A DNA stretch of 64,000 bases from assembly GCA_900540455.1 (NCBI GenBank), contig UQGD01000004.1, positions 1 to 64,000 on the forward strand, in the 5' to 3' direction. Shown here one piece after another: positions 24,794-33,610 of this stretch. Origin of the DNA: an uncultured Faecalibacterium sp. (GTDB lineage Bacteria; Bacillota; Clostridia; Oscillospirales; Ruminococcaceae). Below the pieces are notes generated by a model that worked only from the letters and a program-made list of their open reading frames with translations, did not search any database and was not told where the DNA came from. The position numbers were made by a program, and so were the translations under genes. Within the stretch, counting starts at the first letter, position 1. Each line of letters starts with the position of its first letter.

Positions 24794-25749
24794 GTAGTTT
24801 TTATGCCCTTTGGATCGGTTTTGGCATCGATTGTCTGCTGGGCGACCCCCATAGCATCCCCCATCCGGTGGAAGGGATCGGCTGGCTGATCGGCGTGCTG
24901 GAACGAAAGTTGCGCAGGGTCTTTCCCGCTACGGCTGCCGGAGAGCGGGCCGCCGGGACGGTCCTGTGGCTTTTGGTGGTGCTGACCGCGGTTCTGACCC
25001 CTGCTGCGCTGCTATGGGGCTGCCAGTGCATCAGCCCCTGGCTCCGGCTGGGGGTGGAGAGCGTGATGTGCTGGCAGATCCTGGCGGTGCGCTCCCTGCG
25101 GGTGGAAGCCATGAAGGTGTATACGGCTTTGCAGACCCAAAGTCTGGAAGCTGCCCGGCAGGCGGTGTCGATGATCGTCGGGCGGGACACCGCCCGGCTG
25201 GATAAGACCGGTGTGATCAAGGCGGCGGTGGAAACTGTGGCAGAAAATACGTCGGACGGCATCGTTGCGCCGCTGCTGTTTATGGCCATTGGCGGTGCGC
25301 CGCTGGGCTTTTTTTATAAAGCAGTCAACACGATGGACTCCATGCTGGGGTATACGGAGCTGCCCTATAAAAATATTGGCTTTGTCCCGGCCAAGATGGA
25401 CGATGGTATGAACTATATCCCGGCCCGGCTGTCGGCGCTGCTGATGCTGGCAGCAGGGGGATGGATGGGGCTGGATGTAAAAAACGGCTGGCGGATCTTT
25501 TGCCGGGACCGGTATAACCATGCCAGCCCCAACTCGGCGCAGACCGAATCCGTCTGCGCTGGTCTGCTGGGGGTCCAGCTGGCGGGGGATGCCTTTTATC
25601 ACGGGGTGCTGCACAAAAAACCGTATATAGGGGACCCGCTGCGCCCGGTCAATGCGGAGGATATCCCCCGTGTCTGCCGCCTGATGACCCTTACCTCGGT
25701 GCTTGCACTGGTGCTGCTGGGCGGGGTGCCGCTTTTGTTTTTGCGTTAG
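24790..25749 (+). CDS. cbiB: Adenosylcobinamide-phosphate synthase
   Basis: 319 residues, an integral membrane protein with about four or five hydrophobic segments. It joins aminopropanol phosphate (or a variant) to adenosylcobyric acid. Family motifs are IDCLLGDPHSIPHPVEGIGWLI at the N-terminus, VETVAENTSDGIVAPLLF near residue 150, NTMDSMLGY and ARLSALLM. It starts as ATGA overlapping the previous stop. Followed nine bases later by cobD, which makes its substrate. Confidence 0.92.
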   Translation: MSSFYALWIGFGIDCLLGDPHSIPHPVEGIGWLIGVLERKLRRVFPATAAGERAAGTVLWLLVVLTAVLTPAALLWGCQCISPWLRLGVESVMCWQILAVRSLRVEAMKVYTALQTQSLEAARQAVSMIVGRDTARLDKTGVIKAAVETVAENTSDGIVAPLLFMAIGGAPLGFFYKAVNTMDSMLGYTELPYKNIGFVPAKMDDGMNYIPARLSALLMLAAGGWMGLDVKNGWRIFCRDRYNHASPNSAQTESVCAGLLGVQLAGDAFYHGVLHKKPYIGDPLRPVNAEDIPRVCRLMTLTSVLALVLLGGVPLLFLR

Positions 25750-25758
25750 GAGGATGGG

Positions 25759-26832
25759 ATGCTGTATCAGACCCAAAATCCCCATGGCGGGGATGTGTAT
25801 ACTGAAAAAATAGAGCTGGACTTTTCCGCAAATACCAACCCCTATGGCACCCCGGAGGGGGTGCGGCAGGCGGTGCAGAGCGCTTTGACACAGCTGCATC
25901 AGTACCCGGACCCCTATTGCCGGGTGTTGACCCGGGCGATCGCTGCGTATGAACAGATCCCGGAGTCGTACATTTTATGCGGCAACGGTGCGGCGGAGCT
26001 GATCTACAGTTACTGCAAAGCAGTGCATGCGCAAAAAGCGGTAGAATTGGCGCCGACTTTTTCAGAGTATTCGGCCGCATTTCAGCATATGGGCGGGCAG
26101 GTAGAGCGCTACCCGCTGCAGCCGGAGGCGGACTTTGGATTGGATGCGGGTTTCTTGCACTTTTTGCGGGAAAAACAGCCGGATGTCGTGTTTTTGTGCA
26201 ACCCTAATAACCCCACCGGGCGGCTCGTGCCGCCGCCGCTTTTGCTGCAGATCCTGGAATTCTGCCAGCAGCACCAGATACGCCTGTTTTTGGATGAGTG
26301 CTTTTTGGATCTGGCGGGACAAGGCGGCAGTCTGACGGCATCCCTTGCGGATGCTCCGCAGCTTTTTATCCTGAAAGCCTTTACCAAAAATTATGGCATG
26401 GCCGGGCTGCGGCTGGGATACGGGATGAGTGCGGATGCACAGCTGCTGTACCGGATGTCGCAGACGGTCCAGCCGTGGAATGTGTCGGTGCTGGCACAGG
26501 CGGCGGGTGCAGCGGCTTTGCAGGAGCAGGCTTTTTTGCAAAGGGCACGGGAGGTCATCTGCTGCGAAAGGCCCTGCCTGACCCGCTGTCTGCAAAACAT
26601 GGGGCTGAAGGTCTGCCCATCGGATGCAAACTACCTTTTGTTCCGTGGGCCGGAGGGGCTGCACGTTTCGCTGAAAAAACAGGGGATCGCGATCCGCAGC
26701 TGCGATAATTACCCCGGACTTGGGCCGGGGTGGTACCGCATCGCAGTGCGTCTCCATGCAGAAAACCAGCGTCTGCTCCAGGCCATGGAACAAACACTGG
26801 GAAAGGAGTCATCGTGGCAAAAAACATTATGA
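25759..26832 (+). CDS. cobD: L-threonine-O-3-phosphate decarboxylase
   Basis: 357 residues, a fold-type I PLP enzyme close to histidinol-phosphate aminotransferase. CobD makes (R)-1-amino-2-propanol O-2-phosphate for the nucleotide loop. Visible motifs are FSANTNPYGTPEGV, GNGAAELIY, FLCNPNNPTGRL, DECFLDL and the PLP lysine in ILKAFTKNYGMAGLRLGY. TTAGGAGGATGGG precedes the ATG. HisC-like activity is the main alternative, made unlikely by the operon. Confidence 0.88.
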   Translation: MLYQTQNPHGGDVYTEKIELDFSANTNPYGTPEGVRQAVQSALTQLHQYPDPYCRVLTRAIAAYEQIPESYILCGNGAAELIYSYCKAVHAQKAVELAPTFSEYSAAFQHMGGQVERYPLQPEADFGLDAGFLHFLREKQPDVVFLCNPNNPTGRLVPPPLLLQILEFCQQHQIRLFLDECFLDLAGQGGSLTASLADAPQLFILKAFTKNYGMAGLRLGYGMSADAQLLYRMSQTVQPWNVSVLAQAAGAAALQEQAFLQRAREVICCERPCLTRCLQNMGLKVCPSDANYLLFRGPEGLHVSLKKQGIAIRSCDNYPGLGPGWYRIAVRLHAENQRLLQAMEQTLGKESSWQKTL

Positions 26833-28277
26833 TCCAAGGCACGATGTCCAATGCAGGCAAAAGCCTGCTGTGCGCCGGTCTGTGCCGCATTTTCAAACAG
26901 GATGGCTATCGGGTGGCGCCCTTCAAAAGCCAGAATATGGCCCTCAACTCGTTTATTACGCAAAACGGTGGAGAAATGGGCCGTGCCCAGGTGGTGCAGG
27001 CAGAAGCAGCCGGCATCGAACCGGATGTCTGTATGAACCCGATCCTGCTGAAACCTACAACGGACGTGGGCAGTCAGGTGATCGTAAATGGAAAAGTGCA
27101 GGGCAATATGCGGGCTGCGGAATATTTCAGAAAAAAGCAGGAATACCTCCCAGCGATTTTGCAAGCATACCAGCGCCTGGACGAGCAGTACGACATTATC
27201 GTTATCGAGGGCGCTGGCAGCCCGGCAGAGATCAACCTCAAACAAGAGGACATCGTCAATATGGGGTTGGCCCGGCTGGTGGATGCACCGGTGCTGCTGG
27301 TAGGAGATATCGACCGGGGCGGTGTTTTTGCGCAGCTGTACGGAACGATGGCGCTTTTGGAGCCGGAGGAACGGCAGAGAGTCAAGGGGACCATCGTCAA
27401 TAAGTTCCGGGGGGATCGTGCCATTTTGCAGCCGGGGCTGGATAGCCTGCAAACGCTGTGCGGTGTACCAGTGGCAGGGGTGATCCCCTATACCCATGTG
27501 GATATTGATGACGAGGATAGCCTCAGTGAACGATTGGAACGCAAAACTGCCCGGAAACTGGTGGATGTTGTGGTGATCCGTCTGCCGCGCATCTCCAATT
27601 TTACGGATTTTTCTCCGTTTGAAGGGTACGAAAATGTATCGCTGCGGTATATAGACCGTGTGGCAGATCTGCACCAGCCGGACATGATTCTGCTGCCGGG
27701 CACAAAAAGCACCCTGCAGGATCTGCTTTGGCTGCGTCAAAGCGGGCTGGAAGCAGCGATCCAAAAGGCTGCGGCTGCGGGGACGCTGGTCATGGGCATC
27801 TGCGGCGGGTACCAGATGCTGGGCCGCCGCATTTCTGACCCAGAGCAGGTGGAGGCAGCTGGCATGACCGAGGCTGCCGGTATGGGGCTTTTGGATATGG
27901 ACACCGTGTTTGCGGGGCAAAAGATCCAGACACAGACGCAAGGGACTTTCTCCGGAATAACAGGGATGCTTGCGGAGCTGAATGGGTGTTGCTATGCAGG
28001 ATACGAGATCCATATGGGACGCAGTCGGACATCCCTGCCCCCGCTGATGGGCACAGGCCATGTGTATGGGAGCTACGTGCACGGGATCTTTGATGCCCCG
28101 GGTGTGGCGGAGGGTGTCCTGCGGGCACTGTGCCGGAAAAAAGGCCTGGACCCGGCGGCGCTGCATACGTTTGATAGAGCTTCCTACCGGGAACAGCAGT
28201 ACGATACACTGGCGCAGGTGGTGCGCAGCGGCCTGGATATGGACTATATTTACCGGGTGCTTCGCCGGGAGGTGTGA
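26814..28277 (+). CDS. cbiP: Cobyric acid synthase
   Basis: 487 residues. It amidates side chains b, d, e and g. The N-terminal domain begins NIMIQGTMSNAGKSLLCAGLCRIF (P-loop variant GTMSNAGKS), with NPILLKPT and GAGSPAEINL. The C-terminal glutaminase domain has VMGICGGYQMLG with the nucleophile cysteine and YGSYVHGIFD with the catalytic His. The GTG start at 26814 has AAAGGAG five or six bases upstream and overlaps the end of cobD by 19 bases. Confidence 0.93.
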   Translation: MAKNIMIQGTMSNAGKSLLCAGLCRIFKQDGYRVAPFKSQNMALNSFITQNGGEMGRAQVVQAEAAGIEPDVCMNPILLKPTTDVGSQVIVNGKVQGNMRAAEYFRKKQEYLPAILQAYQRLDEQYDIIVIEGAGSPAEINLKQEDIVNMGLARLVDAPVLLVGDIDRGGVFAQLYGTMALLEPEERQRVKGTIVNKFRGDRAILQPGLDSLQTLCGVPVAGVIPYTHVDIDDEDSLSERLERKTARKLVDVVVIRLPRISNFTDFSPFEGYENVSLRYIDRVADLHQPDMILLPGTKSTLQDLLWLRQSGLEAAIQKAAAAGTLVMGICGGYQMLGRRISDPEQVEAAGMTEAAGMGLLDMDTVFAGQKIQTQTQGTFSGITGMLAELNGCCYAGYEIHMGRSRTSLPPLMGTGHVYGSYVHGIFDAPGVAEGVLRALCRKKGLDPAALHTFDRASYREQQYDTLAQVVRSGLDMDYIYRVLRREV

Positions 28278-28279
28278 AA

Positions 28280-28798
28280 ATGAGCGGGAAGATCCATATT
28301 TATTGTGGAGACGGCAAAGGCAAAACCACGGCTTCTGTGGGGCTGACCATCCGCATGACCGGAGCCGGGGGCAGGACGCTGTTTGCGCAGTTTATGAAAA
28401 ACGGACGTTCGTCGGAGCTTTCGGTGCTGCGCAGTCTGGAGCGTGTTACGGTGGTCACCTGCAATACGGTCACCGGGTTCTATAAAAACATGACCCCAGA
28501 ACAACGGGCGCAGGCAAGCCGGGATTATTCTGCAATGTTGGAACAGGTATTGGCGGCGGCGGGTACAGTGGAACTTTTGGTGCTGGATGAGATCCTTTCA
28601 GCCTGCAATCATGGGATCGTGGAGGAAGCAGTGCTCCGCCGCTTTCTGGAACAGCAGCCTGCGGGGCTGGAAGTGGTGCTGACCGGGCGGGACCCGTCTC
28701 CGGCGCTGTGTGCCATGGCGGACTATATCACCGAGATGAAAAAACAAAAGCACCCCTACGATACAGGGGTGCTGGCAAGGCGGGGGATCGAGTTCTGA
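28280..28798 (+). CDS. cobO: Cob(I)alamin adenosyltransferase, CobO/BtuR type (operon copy)
   Basis: 172 residues. It adenosylates the corrin cobalt using ATP. The P-loop is YCGDGKGKTTASVGL near the N-terminus; VLDEILSA at about 105 and the C-terminal DYITEMKKQKHPYDTGVLARRGIEF are typical. The ATG at 28280 is chosen over a GTG at 28274 because GGGAGG then lies seven bases upstream. A second, diverged copy lies at 39958. Confidence 0.88.
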   Translation: MSGKIHIYCGDGKGKTTASVGLTIRMTGAGGRTLFAQFMKNGRSSELSVLRSLERVTVVTCNTVTGFYKNMTPEQRAQASRDYSAMLEQVLAAAGTVELLVLDEILSACNHGIVEEAVLRRFLEQQPAGLEVVLTGRDPSPALCAMADYITEMKKQKHPYDTGVLARRGIEF

Positions 28799-28814
28799 CG
28801 GCAAAGGGGGAGAC

Positions 28815-29750
28815 ATGAGCCATATTCTTTGTGTGGTGGACGGTATGACCGATGCTGCTTTTACGGCGGCGGATTACCCCCACCTGTCGGCTATGGAGTG
28901 CGCTGGTAGGGTGGATACCACCCAGGGCGGAAGGACCGAGAGCCTGAACTGCATCCTGCATTTGTTGGGGCAGACCCGGGTACCGCCCCATCTGCGGGGG
29001 TATGCAGAAGCCTTGGCAGAGGATATCCCACTGGAACCGGGAGACCTGATCCTTCGGGGAAGCTGGTTTTCTGTGGATGAGCAGGGGCGGTGTGTCGCCC
29101 CATTGGCGGGGGAACCTTGCCTGACAGACCCCTGCGGACGATACCGGTATTATTTTATCGATCGATACAAGGCTATTTTGGTGTTCCCGGGGCTGGCACC
29201 CTATGTGGATGCTGTGCGCACCTATCCGCCATATGGATGCGCGGGCGCCTGTGCCCAGGCGTTTAAGCCCGATGGACCGGAGATCCTGCGGCAATGCTTT
29301 GACGACTGGCTCCAGTCAGACCGATGCCTTATCCCGTGGGGGGAGTCGGTCTGTGCTGCGATGGCGCCGTTTCCCTTAAAAAGTGCAGTCGTCTGCGGTG
29401 CATCGGTGGTAAAGGGCATTGGCAGGCTGCTGCAGATGGAGCTGATCCCGGTAGAGGGCGCTACGGGGGAGGTGGACACAAACCTCGCTGGCAAAGTACA
29501 GGCTGCTTTGTTGGCGGCAGAGCAAACCCCCTTTGTGCTTTTGCACATCAATGGCGCAGACGAAGCCGCCCACCGGCGGGATGCGGCAGAAAAACGAGCG
29601 TTTCTGCAAAAAGTGGATCGTGTCGTGCTGGCAGAGCTGCTGGCTTCCCGGCACAGGATCACCGTGGTCAGTGACCATGGCACCGACCCGGAGACGGGGC
29701 AGCATAGGGGCGGTCCGCAGCCTTATTACAGAAAACAAGAGGAGGTATAA
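28815..29750 (+). CDS. Alkaline-phosphatase-superfamily protein, ApgM (phosphoglycerate mutase)-like
   Basis: 311 residues. The start MSHILCVVDGMTDAAF, the likely nucleophile loop GGRTESLNCILHLLG, and the C-terminal metal sites HINGADEAAHRRD and SDHGTDPETGQHRGGPQP match cofactor-independent phosphoglycerate mutases of the ApgM type. It is shorter than ApgM. It lies between cobO and cobT with gaps of 16 and 2 bases, so a cobalamin role is likely. Phosphate-ester chemistry on threonine phosphate or alpha-ribazole phosphate is possible. No PduX-type threonine kinase is seen in the operon. These roles are inference. Confidence 0.7.
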   Translation: MSHILCVVDGMTDAAFTAADYPHLSAMECAGRVDTTQGGRTESLNCILHLLGQTRVPPHLRGYAEALAEDIPLEPGDLILRGSWFSVDEQGRCVAPLAGEPCLTDPCGRYRYYFIDRYKAILVFPGLAPYVDAVRTYPPYGCAGACAQAFKPDGPEILRQCFDDWLQSDRCLIPWGESVCAAMAPFPLKSAVVCGASVVKGIGRLLQMELIPVEGATGEVDTNLAGKVQAALLAAEQTPFVLLHINGADEAAHRRDAAEKRAFLQKVDRVVLAELLASRHRITVVSDHGTDPETGQHRGGPQPYYRKQEEV

Positions 29751-29752
29751 AT

Positions 29753-30859
29753 ATGCTGGAACTGCAGCAGCTGCTGGAAAGCATCCTGCCGCTGGATGCC
29801 GCTGCGATGGATGCGGCCCAAAAACGACAGGCAGAATTGGCAAAGCCCCCGGGCAGTTTGGGGAGATTGGAGGAGTTGTCCGTTCAGGTGGCCGGCATTA
29901 CAGGACGGGTATACAATCCTATCTGGCACACCCATCTTTTGGTGTTTGCTGCAGATAATGGTGTGGTGGAAGAAGGGGTGTCCAGTGCCCCGAAGTCTGT
30001 CACCTGGCAGCAGACCGTCAACCTGACCCGCGCAAAGACCGGCGCCTCGGTGCTGTGCCGGCACTTTGGCTGCGGGATCACCGTTTGCGATGTGGGAGTC
30101 GATACAGACTGTACGGACCCGGCTGTATTGGATCGAAAAATCGGCCGCGGCACCCAAAATATTGCCCGTGGGCCTGCCATGGAACGGGCGCAGGCCATAA
30201 AAGCCCTGGAGATCGGGGCGGAAGTGGCCCGGCAGACCCCGGCGGAGCTTTTGGGTGTGGGCGAAATGGGCATCGGCAATACAACGACCTCCGCTGCGGT
30301 CTTGGCTGTGCTGCTGGGCGCAGATCCGGAGACCGTTACCGGACGGGGCGGCGGCATCACAGAGGCGGCTTTTCAAAAGAAAAAAGAAGTGATCCGAGCG
30401 GCCATTGCGCTGAACCAGCCGGACCCGGCAGATGTGGTGGATGTGCTGGCGAAGGTGGGCGGGTTTGACCTGTGCGCCATGTGCGGCGCTTTTTTGGGGG
30501 CAGCAGCCACCCGGCGTCCGGTGGTGGTGGATGGGTTTATCTCTGCGGTGGCGGCGCTGTGTGCCTGTCGGCTCTGCCCGCAGGTAAGGGGGTATCTGAT
30601 CCCCAGCCATGCATCCTATGAGGTCGGTTATCAGCTGGCGATGGATGCAATGGGGATGCAGCCCATGCTCATGCTGGGGATGCGGCTGGGCGAGGGCAGC
30701 GGCTGCCCGCTGGCTTTTGCCGTAGTCAAAGCAGCCTGCGCCGTCCTGCAGGAGATGGCAACCTTTGCGCAGGCGGGCATCCAGGACGATTACCTGGCAG
30801 AGATCCGCCAGGGAGATGCCTTTACGGTGAAAGGACAGGATAGACCGTGGGAAAGCTGA
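29753..30859 (+). CDS. cobT: Nicotinate-nucleotide:dimethylbenzimidazole phosphoribosyltransferase
   Basis: 368 residues. It forms alpha-ribazole phosphate from the lower-ligand base. Family motifs are QAELAKPPGSLGRLEEL, FAADNGVVEEGVSS, LLGVGEMGIGNTTTSAAV, GRGGGI and the catalytic Glu in LGEGSGCPLAF near residue 318. AGGAGGTATAAAT is an ideal ribosome site. It overlaps the GTG start of cobU by 13 bases. Confidence 0.93.
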   Translation: MLELQQLLESILPLDAAAMDAAQKRQAELAKPPGSLGRLEELSVQVAGITGRVYNPIWHTHLLVFAADNGVVEEGVSSAPKSVTWQQTVNLTRAKTGASVLCRHFGCGITVCDVGVDTDCTDPAVLDRKIGRGTQNIARGPAMERAQAIKALEIGAEVARQTPAELLGVGEMGIGNTTTSAAVLAVLLGADPETVTGRGGGITEAAFQKKKEVIRAAIALNQPDPADVVDVLAKVGGFDLCAMCGAFLGAAATRRPVVVDGFISAVAALCACRLCPQVRGYLIPSHASYEVGYQLAMDAMGMQPMLMLGMRLGEGSGCPLAFAVVKAACAVLQEMATFAQAGIQDDYLAEIRQGDAFTVKGQDRPWES

Positions 30860-31368
30860 TTCTAGTATGCGGGCAGAACAACAGCGGGAAAAGCTGCTAT
30901 GCAGAGGTGCTGGCTGCAAAGATGGGCACGCCGCCGGTTTATATCGCTACCATGATCCCTTGTACAGAGGAAAACCGCCTGCGTATTCAAAAACACATCC
31001 GCCAGCGGGCAGGGCTGCGATTCAGAACGCAGGAATGTCCCTATCAGCTGGGGGATGTGTGTGTGGAGGACGGAAGCTCTGTTTTGCTGGAGGATGTGTC
31101 CAATCTGCTGGCCAATGCAATGTTTGAAAAAGGTCAGCGCCCCGAGGCAGTTTTGGCGGATATCCTGGCGCTGCAAGAGCGCTGCGGGACCTTGACCGCC
31201 GTTACCATTGCCCATCTGCGCCCGGATGGATACGATGCAGAGACCGCCGCCTATATAAACAGCCTGAATGACCTGAATAAGCAGCTTTGGGATAAAGCCG
31301 ATGCAGTGGTCGAGATGTGTGCAGGAAGCCCCTGCCTGAGGAAAGGAGAGATTCCGGATGTGGATTGA
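30847..31368 (+). CDS. cobU: Adenosylcobinamide kinase / adenosylcobinamide-phosphate guanylyltransferase
   Basis: 173 residues. It activates adenosylcobinamide to GDP-cobinamide. The P-loop is VCGQNNSGKSCYAE; the usual GGARSGKS is changed but GK-S is kept. RLRIQKHIRQR holds the His (about residue 50) that becomes guanylylated, and LLEDVSNLLANAMF matches the family. The start is GTG inside the end of cobT. It overlaps cobS by 11 bases. Confidence 0.87.
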   Translation: MGKLILVCGQNNSGKSCYAEVLAAKMGTPPVYIATMIPCTEENRLRIQKHIRQRAGLRFRTQECPYQLGDVCVEDGSSVLLEDVSNLLANAMFEKGQRPEAVLADILALQERCGTLTAVTIAHLRPDGYDAETAAYINSLNDLNKQLWDKADAVVEMCAGSPCLRKGEIPDVD

Positions 31369-32119
31369 TTCGTTATGGATCGCACTGTCTACATACAGTG
31401 TGATCCCCGTGCCGCAGCATCGGTGGGGGGAGCAAGCATCTCGCTGCGCCATCTGCTTTTTCCCGGTGGTGGGGCTGTTCTGCGGCGCTGCGCAGGGGCT
31501 TTGGCTGCTTTTTTGTGAGACTTTTTCCGCAGGAGAGCTGCTTTATGCGGCGGTGGCAACGGTAGTGCCGCTGCTGATCACCGGCGGCATCCATATGGAT
31601 GGGTATATGGATACCGTAGATGCGCTTGCTTCCTGGCAGCCCAGGGAACGCCGGCTGGAGATCATGAAGGATTCGCACTGCGGTTCCTTTGCGGTGCTTT
31701 ACTGCGGGGGATATCTGCTGGTGTCGGCTGGACTGTTTGCAGAACTGTACAGCCGCAAATTGGTGCTGCCGGTTCTGGGTGGCTATGTGCTGTCCCGGGT
31801 ATTGTCGGGCATCTGTGCGCTGAACCTGCCGTCGGCGCGCAAAACGGGGATGCTGGCATCCATGACAGGCGGCACCCGCCGCCGCCCGGCAACGATCGCA
31901 CTGGTGCTGACGGCGGCAGTAAGCTGCGGTGTGGTCCTTTTGCAGGCTCCTGCTGCGGCAGCGGGAGGGATGCTGCTGGCTGCCCTGTGGGTCGGGGGGT
32001 ACTGCCGCCTGACAACTGTGCAGTTTGGAGGCGTCACCGGCGATACGGCGGGATTTTTTTTGCAGGTGTGTGAACTGGTCTGGCTTGTTGGTGTTTTGCT
32101 TGGGGGGATGTTGGCTTGA
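31358..32119 (+). CDS. cobS: Adenosylcobinamide-GDP ribazoletransferase (cobalamin synthase)
   Basis: 253 residues, an integral membrane protein with about six segments. It joins GDP-cobinamide and alpha-ribazole (phosphate). The metal-binding motif GGIHMDGYMDTVDAL lies near residue 72, and the C-terminal FGGVTGDTAGFFLQVCELVWL is characteristic. It starts within cobU and its TGA overlaps the TTG start of cobC. Confidence 0.92.
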   Translation: MWIDSLWIALSTYSVIPVPQHRWGEQASRCAICFFPVVGLFCGAAQGLWLLFCETFSAGELLYAAVATVVPLLITGGIHMDGYMDTVDALASWQPRERRLEIMKDSHCGSFAVLYCGGYLLVSAGLFAELYSRKLVLPVLGGYVLSRVLSGICALNLPSARKTGMLASMTGGTRRRPATIALVLTAAVSCGVVLLQAPAAAAGGMLLAALWVGGYCRLTTVQFGGVTGDTAGFFLQVCELVWLVGVLLGGMLA

Positions 32120-32697
32120 ACCAGCTGTATTTTATACGCCATGGCGCTGTGGCGGGCAATCTGCAGCGGCGCTATATTGGCCGCACCGATGAACCCTTGT
32201 GCGAGGAGGGGAGATCCCAGATCCAAGCGCTGCAAAAACAGTGCCTGACGGCAGATCGGGTTTTTGTCAGCCCTCTGCTTCGGACAAGGCAGACGGCGGA
32301 GATGCTTTTTCCGCACCAGGAGCATACCATCCTGCAGGATCTGCGGGAAACCGATTTTGGTCTCTTTGAAGGGAAAAACGCAGCAGAACTTGTGGACAAC
32401 GCGGCATACCGCCGCTGGGTGGATTCTGGTTGCCAGGGGGAGATCCCCGGCGGCGAATCGGTGCAAAAATTCAAAACACGTTGCTGTGCGGCCTTTTGCC
32501 AAGCGATGACGATGCTGTCCGCAGAGGAAAGCGCAGCCTTTGTGGTCCATGGCGGGACGATCATGGCGATCCTGGAGGCATTTGCGCGACCCCGGCGGGA
32601 GTATTACCAGTACCATATCGGCAATGGACAACTGCTGAGAGCTGTCTATAACCAGGGGGAGATCACAGTATCTGCGATGGGAAATAGCGGTGTTTAG
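32116..32697 (+). CDS. cobC: Alpha-ribazole phosphatase, histidine-phosphatase family
   Basis: 193 residues. The phosphohistidine motif is FIRHGAVAGN (His9), with TDEPLCEEG, a second basic pocket VSPLLRTRQTAEML and VVHGGTIMAIL near residue 137. It removes the phosphate from alpha-ribazole-5'-phosphate or adenosylcobalamin-5'-phosphate. The start is TTG at 32116 overlapping the cobS stop, with GGGGGGAT upstream. It is the last gene of the operon. Confidence 0.87.
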   Translation: MNQLYFIRHGAVAGNLQRRYIGRTDEPLCEEGRSQIQALQKQCLTADRVFVSPLLRTRQTAEMLFPHQEHTILQDLRETDFGLFEGKNAAELVDNAAYRRWVDSGCQGEIPGGESVQKFKTRCCAAFCQAMTMLSAEESAAFVVHGGTIMAILEAFARPRREYYQYHIGNGQLLRAVYNQGEITVSAMGNSGV

Positions 32698-32723
32698 TTG
32701 GGCAGAGGGGTTTTGTATTGCAG

Positions 32724-32772
32724 AAGAAGCAGCGCCGGTTTTCTTTTGAAGAAAACCGGCGCTGCTTCTCTT
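32724..32772 (+). terminator. Terminator at the end of the cobalamin operon
   Basis: An 18-bp perfect stem, GAAGCAGCGCCGGTTTTC (32726-32743) with its complement at 32751-32768. The T-run after it is weak (TCTTATG), but the stem is very stable. Confidence 0.8.
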
Positions 32773-32890
32773 ATGTGGGGGATAAAATAAAGGTGTTTCC
32801 AACATAAAAACACCCGATAGGCCCGCAAATCGCGACTCTACCGGGTATGCAGGCTTCACTTGACGGAGCAGGTTATACTCTTTTTCTGCT

Positions 32891-33556
32891 TCATCCCACT
32901 CGCTGTTCGATGATCTCCAGCGTATCCCGTTCTATGCGGCAGAGCAGGAACAGCACCTGTACACCGGCTTTTTTTGCCGCTGTTAAAGCGGCGCCAAATT
33001 CCGGCTGGGTGTGGATATTGGGGCGCACCTCGGTAATGCCCTCCATCTGGATCACAAAAGCCACAGCACATTGATACCCGTCTCGCTGTGCCTGCGCCAG
33101 TTCGTGCAGATGCTTTACGCCGCGCTCGGTGGGGGCATCCGGAAAATAGCCGATGCCGTCTATTTCCAGCGTACAGCCTTTGACTTCCATCAGGTATTTT
33201 TGAGCGCCTTTCTCCATGTAAAAGTCGATGCGGGATCTTCCGTAGGAATATTCCGGCTTAATAAAGGTATAGCCTTGTAACGCAAGCCATTCTGCCACGA
33301 CCTTGTTGGGCGCTTGACTGTCCATGTTTATCCAGCCAAGACCCTGCTTATACACCGCAACAAGGTCGTATTTTGTCTTGCGATTGGGGTTGTCTGCTAC
33401 TTCCATACGAACAGATGCACCGGGCAGGAGAAGTTCCTTGCATCGTCCAGTGTTTTTAACATGAACGGTCTCCACGATGCCGTTTATATTTACATGGGCA
33501 ACAAAACGGTTTGGACGGTCTATGAAGATCCCGTCCGCAATTTCTCTGTATTTCAA
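32891..33556 (-). CDS. sfsA: SfsA family protein (sugar fermentation stimulation, putative nuclease)
   Basis: 221 residues. The family pattern is visible: RPNRFVAHV, VHVKNTGRCKELLLPGASV, EYSYGRSRIDFYM, YLMEVKGCTLE, FPDAPTERGVKHLHEL. SfsA combines an OB-like N-domain and a restriction-nuclease-like fold (D...E-K). The start is a TTG at 33556, because GGAG lies eight bases upstream and the family begins KYREI; a longer frame would read through a hairpin at 33584-33605. Confidence 0.87.
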   Translation of the reverse strand: MKYREIADGIFIDRPNRFVAHVNINGIVETVHVKNTGRCKELLLPGASVRMEVADNPNRKTKYDLVAVYKQGLGWINMDSQAPNKVVAEWLALQGYTFIKPEYSYGRSRIDFYMEKGAQKYLMEVKGCTLEIDGIGYFPDAPTERGVKHLHELAQAQRDGYQCAVAFVIQMEGITEVRPNIHTQPEFGAALTAAKKAGVQVLFLLCRIERDTLEIIEQRVG

Positions 33557-33583
33557 ATGTCTTACTCCATTTTTAATTGAAAA

Positions 33584-33605
33584 GCTGCCCCTTCCGATCA
33601 GAAGG
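33584..33605 (-). terminator. Hairpin upstream of sfsA
   Basis: GCCCCTTC pairs with GAAGGGGC. On the minus strand it is followed by AGCTTTTC, so it could end leftward transcription from the LysO genes before sfsA; on the plus strand A-rich sequence follows. A weak terminator at best. Confidence 0.45.
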
Positions 33606-33610
33606 GGCAT

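Noticed and set aside
32780..32890. Short repeated ACCCG/CGGGT motif after the cobalamin operon
   Set aside because: The pairing CACCCGATAG / CTACCGGGT is imperfect and far apart; I could not call a terminator for sfsA from it.
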